DNA of 64,000 nucleotides from Thermogladius sp023256015 (GTDB lineage Archaea; Thermoproteota; Thermoprotei_A; Sulfolobales; Desulfurococcaceae): assembly GCF_051131135.1 (NCBI RefSeq), contig NZ_CP151274.1, forward strand, positions 434,001-498,000. Direction: 5' to 3'. Shown here in pieces: positions 1 to 8,750 of the stretch. The notes under the pieces were generated by a model that worked only from the letters and a program-made list of their open reading frames with translations, was not told the origin of the DNA and searched no databases. The translations under genes were made by a program, and so were the position numbers. How positions within the stretch are numbered: the stretch's first letter is position 1; each line of letters starts with the position of its first letter.

Positions 1-1563
1 CTTCCCTGTCAATTGGTACACTCTCAGCAGTGTGTAGTAGAGCCACGTCCTCACGATGTCGACGCCCTGCGGGCGCAGAGTGTACTTCACTCTCTTGTAA
101 AGGCCGGGGTTGTGCATGTACCCAGAAGCGTAGAGCACCGAGATGCTGCTGTCGAACCAGGTGTCGAACACTTTCTTCTCGCCGACAAGCTTGTCTCTGG
201 GCGCCCCGCACACTGGGCACCTGTCCCATGGCGGCGGGTCTCTCCAGGGCCTGTAGTACGTGCCCGGCTCCGGGACGAGCACGCTACCACAGCTCGTGCA
301 GCGCCAGACGGGGACCTCGGTGGCGTAGTACCTGTCCCGGCTTATAGGCCAATCCGTTGCTACGCTGTTGATCCACGACACAAGCCTGTTCTTGTGGAAC
401 TCCGGCCTGAAAACGATTTTGTTGACCAGGTCGATCAGCGCGTTCTTGAACTCCACCTGCTTGAGGAACCACTCCCTCGTCGCGATGATCTGAGTCGGCG
501 TCTTGCACCTCCAGCAGACCGGCACCGAGTGCCTAATGGCCTCTTTCTTTACTAGGAGTCCGCTCGACTCGAGCGACTCGACGACCTTCTTCCGCGCCTC
601 CTCGACGGTTAGCCCTGCGAGGAAGCCTGCCTTGTCCGTCATCCTGCCTTCTTTGTCGATGATTATCTCGGGCTGGAGCCCTAGGTCCCTGAACATCTTG
701 ACGTCGACGTGGTCTCCGAAGCTACACACCATCATAAGGCCTGTGCCGAAGGAGGGGTCTACCTCCGGGTGCTCGGCTATTACCAGTTCTGTCCCGTACA
801 GCGGGGCTACAGCGTGCAGACCTTTCAGCCTTTCGTACCTCTCGTCGCCCGGTTTATAGACGAGGGCTTTGCAGGCCCTTAGGAGCTCGGGTCTAGTAGT
901 GGCCACAACAACGACTTCGCCGGTCTCCCTGACTTTGAACTTTATGTAGTACAGGTAGTCGTCCCTCTCGAAGTACTCTAGCTCGGAGTCCGCGAGCGTC
1001 GTCCTGCATCTCGGGCACCAGTTAACGGGTCTCTCGGCCTCGTAGATCAGCCCCTTCTTGTAGAGGTCTATGAAGGTCGACTGTGTTATCGCCCTGTACT
1101 TGGCGCTGTCCGTCCCCTCCCTCCAGTAGTCGAAGCTGCAGCCGAGCCTCCTCCAGACCTTAACGATCTCGTTCTCCGCCTCGTCCAGGAAGCGCTTGCA
1201 CAGCTCCAGGAACTTCTCCCTACCCTCGGGCGTCCTGGAGAGCTCGTGGGGGTTGACGCCGTACTTCTTCTCGACCTGTACCTCTACTGGTAGCCCGTTC
1301 CTGTCGGCGTAGAAGGGGGCCACGACGGCGTAGCCCTTCATCCTGAAGTACCTTGCCACCATGTCTATCTGGGCGTAGTGCGCCGCGCCGCCCACGTGCC
1401 ACTTGCCGCTAGCGTACGGGGGCGGCGTGTCTATCACTATCACTTCCTTCGAGTCTAGACCGGGCTTGTACAGCCCCTCCTTCTCCCACAGCTCTAGCAA
1501 CTCGACCTCTCTACTGGGGCTCCAGCGCGTCACCTTTAACCTAGGCTTGTACGTGTCCGGCAA
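1..1563 (-). CDS. valS: valyl-tRNA synthetase, C-terminal part outside window
   Basis: Charges tRNA-Val with valine in the cytoplasm (class I synthetase). Read on the minus strand, the frame is open from about 1563 to the window edge, so roughly the first 520 residues are present and the C-terminus is missing. The HIGH-type motif appears as HVGG at about residues 56-59 after DTPPPYASGKW. The FDTWFDSS motif typical of ValS lies near residue 466. Several CxxC pairs (CPRC, CWRC, CTSC, CPVC) are visible in the editing and zinc-ribbon part. The KMSKS loop should lie beyond the window. The first stop upstream forces a start after about 1605, and the only usable codon near the conserved KPRLKVTRW segment is TTG at 1563, so the exact start is an inference. 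Confidence 0.93.
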   Translation of the reverse strand, partial: MPDTYKPRLKVTRWSPSREVELLELWEKEGLYKPGLDSKEVIVIDTPPPYASGKWHVGGAAHYAQIDMVARYFRMKGYAVVAPFYADRNGLPVEVQVEKKYGVNPHELSRTPEGREKFLELCKRFLDEAENEIVKVWRRLGCSFDYWREGTDSAKYRAITQSTFIDLYKKGLIYEAERPVNWCPRCRTTLADSELEYFERDDYLYYIKFKVRETGEVVVVATTRPELLRACKALVYKPGDERYERLKGLHAVAPLYGTELVIAEHPEVDPSFGTGLMMVCSFGDHVDVKMFRDLGLQPEIIIDKEGRMTDKAGFLAGLTVEEARKKVVESLESSGLLVKKEAIRHSVPVCWRCKTPTQIIATREWFLKQVEFKNALIDLVNKIVFRPEFHKNRLVSWINSVATDWPISRDRYYATEVPVWRCTSCGSVLVPEPGTYYRPWRDPPPWDRCPVCGAPRDKLVGEKKVFDTWFDSSISVLYASGYMHNPGLYKRVKYTLRPQGVDIVRTWLYYTLLRVYQLTGK

Positions 1564-1625
1564 CGCGACACCTATCCGGCTAGGTGTTATAAAGTAGCCG
1601 TTTGTGATTAAAAACGTTCAACGAC

Positions 1626-1991
1626 TCACTGTGGAGTGGGTTTTGCCCTAATGAGAAGCCAGGAGGTCTCGAACACCTTTCTTAGCACGTCTTCTCCGAG
1701 GGGCTTTCTCAAAACCCACCTGACGTTCAACGTCTCCACGCCGCCCGGGGTCTTGGAGCCCACGACCTCGAGGCTCAGGGTCACGTCCTTGAGCTCGGGA
1801 CCCGCCAAAGCTGGGTCTAGAGTCGAATATACCAGGCAAAAGTCCTCCTTTACACAGCTAGTCCTCGTGACAGGGTAGTCAAAGCCCTTCTTGTACACGT
1901 CCACGCTTACGAAGACCTTGTCGTCCTCCTCAACCACCAGTACCCTGTAGTAGTCGCTGAAGTACACCTCCCTTACACTGCCCGGCAGCAT
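1626..1991 (-). CDS. hypothetical protein, 121 aa
   Basis: I do not recognise this protein. It is soluble, with no signal peptide or membrane segment. It has a beta-rich look (alternating hydrophobic stretches such as VYFSDYYRVLVVEEDD and KVFVSVDVYKKGFDY) and two cysteines around residues 47-53. The ATG at 1991 follows the stop of the radical SAM gene upstream by only 3 nt, so the two are probably co-transcribed, with ValS next downstream. Codon use matches its neighbours and the frame is uninterrupted, which supports a real gene. Confidence 0.6.
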   Translation of the reverse strand: MLPGSVREVYFSDYYRVLVVEEDDKVFVSVDVYKKGFDYPVTRTSCVKEDFCLVYSTLDPALAGPELKDVTLSLEVVGSKTPGGVETLNVRWVLRKPLGEDVLRKVFETSWLLIRAKPTPQ

Positions 1992-1994
1992 CGG

Positions 1995-3131
1995 CTAAGA
2001 CACCTGTTTGTACTCTAACTTAAATTCCTCGGCCATCTTATAAGCCTCGAGGACCTCGTCGCGCCTGAGCCTCCGCGTTAACTCCTTGTACTTCTCCGGG
2101 TACTTCAGGACTAGGTGCTCTGGCCTGTACTGGTCCATGACGTTCACTAGCGCCCCCGGCGTGTTCTCGGATATCCACTGTAGGACTCTCCTAGTGCAGC
2201 ACTCCAGGTGCCCGGGTAAGACCAGGTGTCTTATGATCATGTCCCCTGAGTCGTGCGCCATCTTAATGTTTCTCGTCGCTACCGCCCAGTAGTCCCTAAC
2301 CTTGCTTAGCCGCCAGGCGCACTCGTCGTTCCCGTACTTCAGGTCTGGGAGCCATATGTCTATCACGTCGAGGAGCAGCCTCGTGACCTCCTCGGTCATG
2401 TACATGTTGCTGTTCCACAGCTGTGGCACGTTCACGTCGAGGAACTTGAGGCTCTCGAGTATGAAGGCCACGTGAGGCGTCGGCTCGCCCCCCACGTGGT
2501 TTATGTTGCGCGCACCTCTCAACCTTAGAGCCCTCTGGACCTTGGCGAGCTCCAGGCTCGAGACAACCTCGCCGCCTCTCGCGTTGACCTGGCTGATGTC
2601 GTAGTTCTGGCAGAACACGCACTTGAAGTTGCAGCCACCGTAGAAGATAGTCCCGCTAGGTACGAGCGGCGCCTCTTCCCCGATGTGGAGGAAGGCCGAG
2701 TGAACAATGCACTTGTCGGCCATCAAGCAGACGCCGGGCTGGCCGCTGAGCCGGCGGGCGCCGCACCTCCTCTCGCACAGCCTGCAGGGGTCCATGAGCC
2801 TGCGGGCGATAGCTGTCTTCACGTCGAGGTAGCTGTGCCTGGGGTCGGGGGTCTTCAGGTACGAGGCAGGGGTCGCGTCGGCGCTCTTGACCTCTCTCAG
2901 CAGGCTGTCGAAGTCCCTGGCAGCCCTCTCGTGGACCCTCCACAGTTCCCTCGTGTCTTCCAACCTGTACGGGTCCTCGGGGACCTCGACCTTACGCGCG
3001 ACTATGAACTTCGCCGGCTTCTCGTCGACCATCACGCTGTGGTACCAGGACAGCCTCTCTCTTACTACCCTGTCCTCCCACACTGTGAGGGCGTCGGGTC
3101 TAAGTACGAAGACCTCGAACATGGTCTTCAT
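1995..3131 (-). CDS. PflX-type radical SAM protein (COG1313-like)
   Basis: A radical S-adenosylmethionine enzyme related to pyruvate-formate-lyase activating enzymes, of the uncharacterised PflX branch. The 4Fe-4S cysteines are C167, C171 and C174 (CNFKCVFC), followed by QNYDIS, which is diagnostic of the family. A second cysteine set (C116, C119, C123, C135) precedes it in the family-specific CRLCERRCG segment, and LHIGEE occurs around residue 148. The first 100 residues are less typical. The substrate is unknown. ATG at 3131 follows a TTTTAAG TATA-like box (about 3155-3161) at roughly the spacing of a leaderless or short-leader transcript. The downstream hypothetical gene is 3 nt away. No glycyl-radical enzyme partner is visible in the window. 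Confidence 0.85.
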   Translation of the reverse strand: MKTMFEVFVLRPDALTVWEDRVVRERLSWYHSVMVDEKPAKFIVARKVEVPEDPYRLEDTRELWRVHERAARDFDSLLREVKSADATPASYLKTPDPRHSYLDVKTAIARRLMDPCRLCERRCGARRLSGQPGVCLMADKCIVHSAFLHIGEEAPLVPSGTIFYGGCNFKCVFCQNYDISQVNARGGEVVSSLELAKVQRALRLRGARNINHVGGEPTPHVAFILESLKFLDVNVPQLWNSNMYMTEEVTRLLLDVIDIWLPDLKYGNDECAWRLSKVRDYWAVATRNIKMAHDSGDMIIRHLVLPGHLECCTRRVLQWISENTPGALVNVMDQYRPEHLVLKYPEKYKELTRRLRRDEVLEAYKMAEEFKLEYKQVS

Positions 3132-3217
3132 AACTTTTCTCTTGGATAAGACTCTTAAAACCGTGTCTAGGTCTCCCCACTCCGTTAAGCATGTGATAGA
3201 GGTTGGCCCTCAGAGGC

Positions 3218-3817
3218 CTACGAGCCTTCACCCGAGGAGGAGAGCTCCTCTAAGAGTTCTCTGACCACTCTCTCGACCCTGCTCGTCAGCTCCTCCGCTC
3301 TCCTCTTGGAGTACGCGAAGTGCATCAGGTCCTTCAGCCTGAATATCTTCTCGTGGAAGTGCCTTATGATGTCGTCCATACTGCTACCCGTTTTCCAGTT
3401 GTACGCGAACACCCGTAGGAACCCTACCACGCCCAGCGCGTCGAGCTTGTCGGCGTCGCTCAGGACGAGGGCCTCGGTGCTCATAGGCCAGACCTTCTTC
3501 GAGCGCGAGTAACTGAAGCTGTGGTACTCTATGGCGTTGACAACCTTCTCGACGACCGCGTCGTCCAAGCCCCACCTCCTGAGGAACCCCGCTGCGAAGA
3601 CCGCCGAGTAGTAGGCGTGGGGCTCCCCTATGACTCTCCCGACGTCGTGCAGGTATACCGAGAGGTCTAGCACGAGGGGGTCGACTTTCAGCCCCTCCCC
3701 CCTAACGATCTCCCAAGCCCACTTCCTCACTCTCTCCACGTGGGGGAACCCGTGGTCGAAGTCCGATCCCAGCGACTCCCGTGCTACGCGCCTAGCCTCG
3801 GCCACGACACCTTCCAT
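3218..3817 (-). CDS. HD-domain phosphohydrolase
   Basis: A predicted metal-dependent phosphohydrolase of the HD superfamily, about 199 residues. Numbered from the chosen start, the metal-binding residues are H26 (HGFPHVERV), the H57-D58 doublet in VYLHDVGR, a histidine in YHSFSYS and the later aspartate in LSDADKLDALG. This set matches the YedJ-like/COG1418-type small HD hydrolases acting on nucleotides or phosphoesters; the actual substrate cannot be read from sequence. ATG at 3817 was preferred over GTG at 3829 because GGTG lies 6 nt upstream, and a TTTAAA box (about 3852-3857) would place the transcript start near 3830. It stands alone, after the AGOG gene. Confidence 0.85.
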   Translation of the reverse strand: MEGVVAEARRVARESLGSDFDHGFPHVERVRKWAWEIVRGEGLKVDPLVLDLSVYLHDVGRVIGEPHAYYSAVFAAGFLRRWGLDDAVVEKVVNAIEYHSFSYSRSKKVWPMSTEALVLSDADKLDALGVVGFLRVFAYNWKTGSSMDDIIRHFHEKIFRLKDLMHFAYSKRRAEELTSRVERVVRELLEELSSSGEGS

Positions 3818-3851
3818 GGGCACACCCACGTTTACATGAGGGCCCTCGTCT

Positions 3852-4763
3852 TTAAACCCCTCTGGTCCGGGGCTCTAGGCATTTCGAGAACTCGCTGTAG
3901 AGCCCCGAGACAATCTCGATACGCTCACCGCCAAGACAGCCCTTCACCGCCTCCAGGATCTCGTCCATCCGCCTCCTACCCGTGAGCGCCCCTGCTAGTG
4001 CCCAGGTGAGGGCGTCCAGCTTCACGCAGTCCACTCCGGCCGTGGCGCAGAGCTCTCTGAGGGCTGCCAGGGCGGTCCTCTTGTGCCTTGTCATCAACAA
4101 GCCCACGCACTCGTCTAGGCTCCCGCCACACCCCCTCACGAGACAGCCTGCTAGCAATAGTAGGGCGTTTCTCCGGTCTACGGGTACGGCTACGTCCCCC
4201 CTCGTCTCCGAGCCGCACGCCAAGCAGACGTACCTCAGCATCTTACCCGCGAAGGCGATTGTCTTGTCCTCGGGGCTTCCACCCATCGTCCTCGCCAGCT
4301 CCTCCACGAGTCCCGGGAGGTTGCCACAGTACCTCAGCGGGTCGGCCTCGAGCTCCGCCGCCAGTCTCGAAGCGTAGAACCTGCTGAGCCTGTCGAGCTT
4401 GTCTAACAGCCTGGCCCTGTTGAAGCGCGTGGACTCGAGGAAGCCCCTGTGTACCTCGTATAGTCCTCCCGTCGACGACACCACCCACTTAGCGAACTCC
4501 GTCCAGTACACCTCGCCGGTAGTACTGAGCTGGTAGCTCACCAGGGAGTTGGCTACGACTAGGACAGCGGACTTCCCGCAGCCAAGCCTCTCAACGACCA
4601 GCCTCACCGCGCCGAACTGAGGGTCGACCCTCTCGAAGCACTCGAGGAATCCTCCGAGACCCCTCAAGAGCCCTGCTATGAACCTTACCCTATCACGGTC
4701 TACTATCAGCGTCCCGATCCCCTGAGGCGGTAGTCCGTGAAGTAAATGTCGTGTTGAGTACAA
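3852..4763 (-). CDS. archaeal 8-oxoguanine DNA glycosylase/AP lyase (AGOG)
   Basis: Removes 8-oxoguanine from DNA and cleaves the abasic site in base-excision repair. The family signature is clear. EDKTIAFAGKM contains the catalytic lysine (about K167 from this start), and AVPVD.R supplies the catalytic aspartate (about D196). The helix-hairpin-helix region includes VVANSLVSYQLSTTGEVYW upstream. Known AGOG proteins are about 250-270 aa. The longest frame reaches 4895 but overlaps the upstream gene and adds sequence unlike the family. TTG at 4763 or 4778 is more plausible, and GTTTATTTG there could even be a TATA element, so the true start may lie still further downstream. Monocistronic by appearance. 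Confidence 0.82.
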   Translation of the reverse strand: MYSTRHLLHGLPPQGIGTLIVDRDRVRFIAGLLRGLGGFLECFERVDPQFGAVRLVVERLGCGKSAVLVVANSLVSYQLSTTGEVYWTEFAKWVVSSTGGLYEVHRGFLESTRFNRARLLDKLDRLSRFYASRLAAELEADPLRYCGNLPGLVEELARTMGGSPEDKTIAFAGKMLRYVCLACGSETRGDVAVPVDRRNALLLLAGCLVRGCGGSLDECVGLLMTRHKRTALAALRELCATAGVDCVKLDALTWALAGALTGRRRMDEILEAVKGCLGGERIEIVSGLYSEFSKCLEPRTRGV

Positions 4764-4860
4764 ATAAACACTCGCCAAGCCGGTGTGGGCACGACGGGAA
4801 AAACGCAAGTTTAGGGGGAGGTTGCGCCGTTGAACTCTGTCTAGGCACTGTATTGGGAGG

Positions 4861-6516
4861 TTAAGCGAATTCGAAGTATATGCCAGCTGGAACATTGTAG
4901 ACGCAGCTGCCGCACGATGGGCACGGCCATGGGGGCGGTTGTGTGTAATTGTATTTGCTGACTGCTACGTACACGTACTTGTCGACGTTGTAGCCGGTGC
5001 CCTGCCAACTGCCAACATTATATACATTGCCCGTAACGTAGATGCCGGGCCGCTCGGTGCCCAGCGATATCTGTATTGCTGAGGCGAGAGTCGCGGCCAC
5101 CGCGCACGCCGCGCCGCTAGTGGGGAGGCCAAGGGCGGGGCAAACACCCATCGCTATGACCGCGCCGGATACCCCTACTCCGGACCCGCTCCCACAGGTG
5201 TCGTAGTATTGGAATACGCTCTCTAGAGCGACGTACTCGCCCGGGCTCAGCGTCCCGTCGCTTAGGGCAGTGCCCGGTATTACAAGCCGGGTTCTAGTGG
5301 TTGCGTTGAAGAACTTGTCCATGATGTAGGGGTGCGGCAACCCCTGCTCTACACCCCCCTGTATGGTGGTGCCGTTCACCAGGACGTCTGTTATGAACGC
5401 CTCTACTCTGTCCCGGCCCTGCAGGCGGGTACATTCACTCGAACTGCATAGGTAGGCCTCGACGAACCGCTGTATTGGCCTGGCCCATATGTACAACCAC
5501 GCACTAGAATTGGGCGCAACCGGGTAACTGACGCCGTAGTAGTAGGTGTTTCCTCCCCACGTTCTCCCGGCTAGCTGCAGGCTTATGTCCGGCAGGTTAG
5601 CACGCGTTATATTCGGCAAGATGTCTCCAGTGCCGACGGTGAGCTTAGCCTCTACTACTTTTTGCCGGGGCCCTATATTCATGCTGACCATGACCACCCC
5701 CGAGTAGGAGAAGAGGTTGTTCGCGATCAACACGGGCGTTTTAACGTAGAGTATTCCGTTCTCTACCCTGGAGTAGCTGGGAGGTAGGTACGCTGTCACG
5801 TACTCTGGCTTGTTCGTGTACGTCTTCTCGCAGTAGTAGAATGGGGGGTACGCGGGGGCGCACTTCAGGTCTACACTACTCGAAGTCGGTGGAGTAGTGC
5901 TCGCCTCGGCGTTTTCGACCTGGAGAACTTCAAAGTTTTTCACAGGCCTTAATAGGACGTTCTCTACTCTGTAGACCGCCTGGTAGAGCCCCCCGGCCTT
6001 GGACACCGAGAGCGTGTACTTCAGCGCTCGCGGTGACAAGAGGTCGCCGAGTTTAACCGGGAGCGAGTATGTCGTCTCGTACAACACGCTGTTGTTTGAG
6101 GAGTTCAGTAAGACAGCGTGTACTATTAGGCCGAAGAAGTGGTTTGTCAAACCGTCGCCTGGTACTCCTCTCGACCTGAGCACCGAGGCCCAGGCCCTCA
6201 ACGCCGGCTCGATGCTCTTGTACGGGACTAGGAGGAGGGGTATACCCTTGTAGCACTTGAAGCCCAGTAGAAGAGTGTCGCTTGGGACAGGGGCGACAGC
6301 CTCTGCCCTCACACACAGGTATACGTCCCTGCTCAAAGACAGCTGGTCTGACACATCGATACTCCTGTCGTGCGAGGGCTCGTGGAACCTGAACTCCAGG
6401 TAGACCCCAGGCTCGACCATTAGGTATGTCCCGAGAGGTATGGAGGCCGAGAGTACCCCGACAACTATCAATAGAGCCACGTAATGCCGGCTGAGCCAGC
6501 GTGGCCAAACACGCAC
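4861..6516 (-). CDS. large secreted/membrane-anchored protein, unknown function
   Basis: A roughly 551-residue protein with one N-terminal hydrophobic segment (HYVALLIVVGVLSASIPLG) acting as signal anchor, followed by a long extracytoplasmic part. Many N-glycosylation sequons (for example NSSNNS, NITRAN, NSSAW, NATTRT) fit a surface protein. Near the C-terminus is an Ala/Gly-rich hydrophobic segment bracketed by cysteines (about residues 455-500), and the chain ends with a CPSCGSC cluster. I recognise no enzyme domain. GTG at 6516 was chosen because AGGGGG lies 6 nt upstream; a longer TTG frame begins at 6543. A TATA-like TTTATAG (about 6556-6562) supports transcription from just upstream. 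The downstream AGOG gene is separate. Confidence 0.7.
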   Translation of the reverse strand: MRVWPRWLSRHYVALLIVVGVLSASIPLGTYLMVEPGVYLEFRFHEPSHDRSIDVSDQLSLSRDVYLCVRAEAVAPVPSDTLLLGFKCYKGIPLLLVPYKSIEPALRAWASVLRSRGVPGDGLTNHFFGLIVHAVLLNSSNNSVLYETTYSLPVKLGDLLSPRALKYTLSVSKAGGLYQAVYRVENVLLRPVKNFEVLQVENAEASTTPPTSSSVDLKCAPAYPPFYYCEKTYTNKPEYVTAYLPPSYSRVENGILYVKTPVLIANNLFSYSGVVMVSMNIGPRQKVVEAKLTVGTGDILPNITRANLPDISLQLAGRTWGGNTYYYGVSYPVAPNSSAWLYIWARPIQRFVEAYLCSSSECTRLQGRDRVEAFITDVLVNGTTIQGGVEQGLPHPYIMDKFFNATTRTRLVIPGTALSDGTLSPGEYVALESVFQYYDTCGSGSGVGVSGAVIAMGVCPALGLPTSGAACAVAATLASAIQISLGTERPGIYVTGNVYNVGSWQGTGYNVDKYVYVAVSKYNYTQPPPWPCPSCGSCVYNVPAGIYFEFA

Positions 6517-6774
6517 TAGGAGCCCCCTATAACAGTTAAACAAGTTTTGTATCTATAAACTTTTGCTCGCGCTCGTCGTCCACGACCAACGCCTCGACAC
6601 GCATGCGAAAGGGCCTCGGGGTACGCCTAACAGCAATACATCAATCCACAGCTGCTTCGTAAGGAGTAGCCCTAGAGTGGCCTCTGCAAAGACATATTAC
6701 CACCGATACTGGGTTACAGTAGCCCGGGGTTACCTGGATACCCCCGACTCTAAGCCCTCGCGCGATGGTGGCCT

Positions 6775-7050
6775 ATGTACCACGTCTCCCTCGACGTCAG
6801 GCTGGGGGCAGAGGGCTCCTCGCGTATCACGAGAAGGCTCTCGGAGTTGCTGGGCGAGCCGGTCAGGGATGGACCTGTCGGCCTCTACCTCAGGGGAGAA
6901 CTCGTGGTGCTGGTAGTGAGCAGGGGGGAACAGCTCTACATAGACATCTTAGGGCCCGAGGAGGAGGTCAACTCCGTCCTCGCGGGGCTGAGGGACTGCC
7001 TCCCGCTAACAGGTGTGTACGTGAGGGGGATGCGGAGGCTCGGCTCTTGA
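6775..7050 (+). CDS. small hypothetical protein, 91 aa
   Basis: I do not recognise this protein. It reads as a small soluble alpha/beta protein: two beta-like stretches (VGLYLRGELVVLVV, EQLYIDILG) sit between an N-terminal segment and a helix ending in a glycine/arginine tail. The ATG at 6775 is preceded by GGTGGCCT, a good ribosome-binding site, which supports expression. It converges with the winged-helix gene at 7057-7686 (6 nt between stops). No function is inferred. Confidence 0.55.
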   Translation: MYHVSLDVRLGAEGSSRITRRLSELLGEPVRDGPVGLYLRGELVVLVVSRGEQLYIDILGPEEEVNSVLAGLRDCLPLTGVYVRGMRRLGS

Positions 7051-7056
7051 CGGGCT

Positions 7057-7686
7057 CTACGCTAGCTCTACTACTCCCCTCCTGACCCTGAGGTACCTCC
7101 TAGACACCAGTTTAGAGAGTATCTCCCTGGCCGCGTTCTTGGACACGCCCATCTCCCTCTCTATAAGGAACAGCACGTCGCCCACCCTCAGCTCACCGTA
7201 GTCGAGCATCGCCTTCTTGACGAGCTCCAGAGCCCTCTCTTCGAGGGGGGCTAGGCCGGTCCCCTCTGCCAGGCCGCCGCTGGCTGTGAGGACTACCCTC
7301 TCGCCTGTCGAGGGTGTCTCGAAGACGTACACGCCCCAGTCCAGCCTCCTCAGGTAGTGCCTCGTGTAGAACCTGGGCGCCTTGACCCCCCGCGTCAGGA
7401 AGACGACCACGTTCTCGGCTGGGACGTCGAAACACGGCTTGTCTACGCAGACCAGTCTAGTCTCGGGGCCCGGCAGGCCCTCTCCGGGATCCTCGCTTAG
7501 CACCACCCTCTCCAACCCCCTGGTCAAGACTGCCGCCAGGGCCTCTGTGACGCCCCTCTCCGCCACGACGTTGACCCGGCCGCCGGTGGTCTCCTCGACA
7601 AACCTCGCGACGAGCTTTAGTACTACGTTGATGTCGCTGGTGTAGACTACGTGCCTGCCCCGGGCCAGCGCCTCGACTACGCGCAA
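7057..7686 (-). CDS. hypothetical protein with C-terminal winged helix
   Basis: A 209-residue soluble protein. The last 70 residues look like a winged helix-turn-helix: a helical stretch LEERALELVKKAML, then VGDVLFLIEREMGVSKNAAREILS, then a basic wing RRYLRVRRGVVEL. The N-terminal two thirds are alpha/beta, with VVYTSDINVVLKLVARF at the start and several short strands, possibly a sensor or nucleotide-binding fold. It may be a transcription or RNA-binding regulator; nothing identifies the ligand. The start is TTG at 7686, with GAGGAAG about 12 nt upstream. It is divergent from the PGI/PMI gene, with about 65 bp between them. Confidence 0.6.
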   Translation of the reverse strand: MRVVEALARGRHVVYTSDINVVLKLVARFVEETTGGRVNVVAERGVTEALAAVLTRGLERVVLSEDPGEGLPGPETRLVCVDKPCFDVPAENVVVFLTRGVKAPRFYTRHYLRRLDWGVYVFETPSTGERVVLTASGGLAEGTGLAPLEERALELVKKAMLDYGELRVGDVLFLIEREMGVSKNAAREILSKLVSRRYLRVRRGVVELA

Positions 7687-7725
7687 GAGGGCTTCCTCTC
7701 GCCTACACTAAAATACTCTCTGCGC

Positions 7726-7734
7726 CATATAAAG
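7726..7734 (+). promoter_or_regulatory. TATA box of the PGI/PMI gene
   Basis: ATATAAA at 7727-7733 is centred about 22 nt before the ATG at 7752, so the transcript should start at or very near the start codon (leaderless). This argues against the longer frame beginning with GTG at 7734, which lies inside the promoter element. Confidence 0.65.
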
Positions 7735-7751
7735 TGGCCTGGGGTGGCGGC

Positions 7752-8750
7752 ATGCGGGGGGACTACCTCAACTGGCCTAGACTAGTGGAGGACGCGCTCT
7801 CCAAGTGGGGTAGTGCCGCTGTCGAGGGGCCGTTCGAGAACATCGTGGTGTCGGGGATGGGCGGTAGCGGTATCGTCGGGGACGTCGTCAAGCTACTGTC
7901 GCTGGAAAGGCTCAGCGTCCCCGTGGAGGTTGTGAAGTCCCACATAGTCCCATCTTACGTGTCCACTAGGACGCTCTTCGTCAGCGTGAGCTACAGTGGG
8001 AACACCCACGAGACCCTACTGGCCACAGCCAGGGCCCTCGAGAAGGGGGCCAGGGTAGTGGCTGTGACCAGCGGTGGTTTGCTCGAGAGGCTGGCCGTGG
8101 AGAGGGGGCTCCCCGTCTTCAAGACCCCTGTAGGCCTGTTACCCAGGGTGAGCTTCCCCCACATGCTGACCGGCGTGCTAGGCGTACTGGACTCCAGCGG
8201 CCTCACCGTAGCGTCGAGAGCCGAGGTCGAGGACGCCAATAGGCAGCTGGAGAGAGAGGCGGGGGACATAGCCGGCGAGGCCTCCTCGCTAGCGGAGTTC
8301 GCCTACAGCAGAGAGCTCCTCGTCGTCGCGACCCACAGCCCCCTGGAGCCCCTGGCCGTGAGGGCTAAGTCGGAGTTCAACGAGAACTCGAAGATAGTGG
8401 TCAAGGTAGACGTGGCACCCGAGTGGATGCACAACGACATAGTCGGCTACGAGAAGCCCCTGTTCGACGTATACCGGGTTGTCGCGTTCTACGACCCCGA
8501 CGACCAGGCGGGGAGGGGCCTCGTCGAGTTCATGGTGGGGGAGCACGAGAGGAGGGGCAGGAGAGCCAGGGTACTCGCGTTGAGGGGGGTGAACAAGGTG
8601 GGGAAGGTCCTCTACGCCGCCATGTTGTTCGGGCTGGCGAGCGTGGAGCTGGCGTTGAAGCGGGGGCTGGACCCCGCCGCGACGGAGAGTATTGCGAGGT
8701 ACAAGAGCGCGGCTGGGAGGATCTTCGGGACAGGCCCGCTAAAGCCCTGA
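7752..8750 (+). CDS. bifunctional phosphoglucose/phosphomannose isomerase
   Basis: Interconverts glucose-6-phosphate or mannose-6-phosphate with fructose-6-phosphate, the crenarchaeal type of isomerase feeding glycolysis/gluconeogenesis and sugar-nucleotide synthesis. The SIS domain begins with SGMGGSGIVGDVV (about residues 37-49), followed by the phosphate-binding VSYSGNTHETL. The C-terminal half has the family-typical FNENSK and EWMHNDIVGYE segments, the latter carrying the catalytic histidine. The length of 332 residues matches the family (about 300-330). ATG at 7752 was chosen because the TATA box sits directly upstream. The 3' end overlaps the convergent UbiA gene by 12 nt. Confidence 0.93.
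   Translation: MRGDYLNWPRLVEDALSKWGSAAVEGPFENIVVSGMGGSGIVGDVVKLLSLERLSVPVEVVKSHIVPSYVSTRTLFVSVSYSGNTHETLLATARALEKGARVVAVTSGGLLERLAVERGLPVFKTPVGLLPRVSFPHMLTGVLGVLDSSGLTVASRAEVEDANRQLEREAGDIAGEASSLAEFAYSRELLVVATHSPLEPLAVRAKSEFNENSKIVVKVDVAPEWMHNDIVGYEKPLFDVYRVVAFYDPDDQAGRGLVEFMVGEHERRGRRARVLALRGVNKVGKVLYAAMLFGLASVELALKRGLDPAATESIARYKSAAGRIFGTGPLKP

Noticed and set aside
6563..6916. 117-codon plus-strand ORF upstream of the small gene at 6775
   Set aside because: It spans an A+T-rich divergent promoter region, has no ribosome-binding site and overlaps a better-supported gene in another frame.
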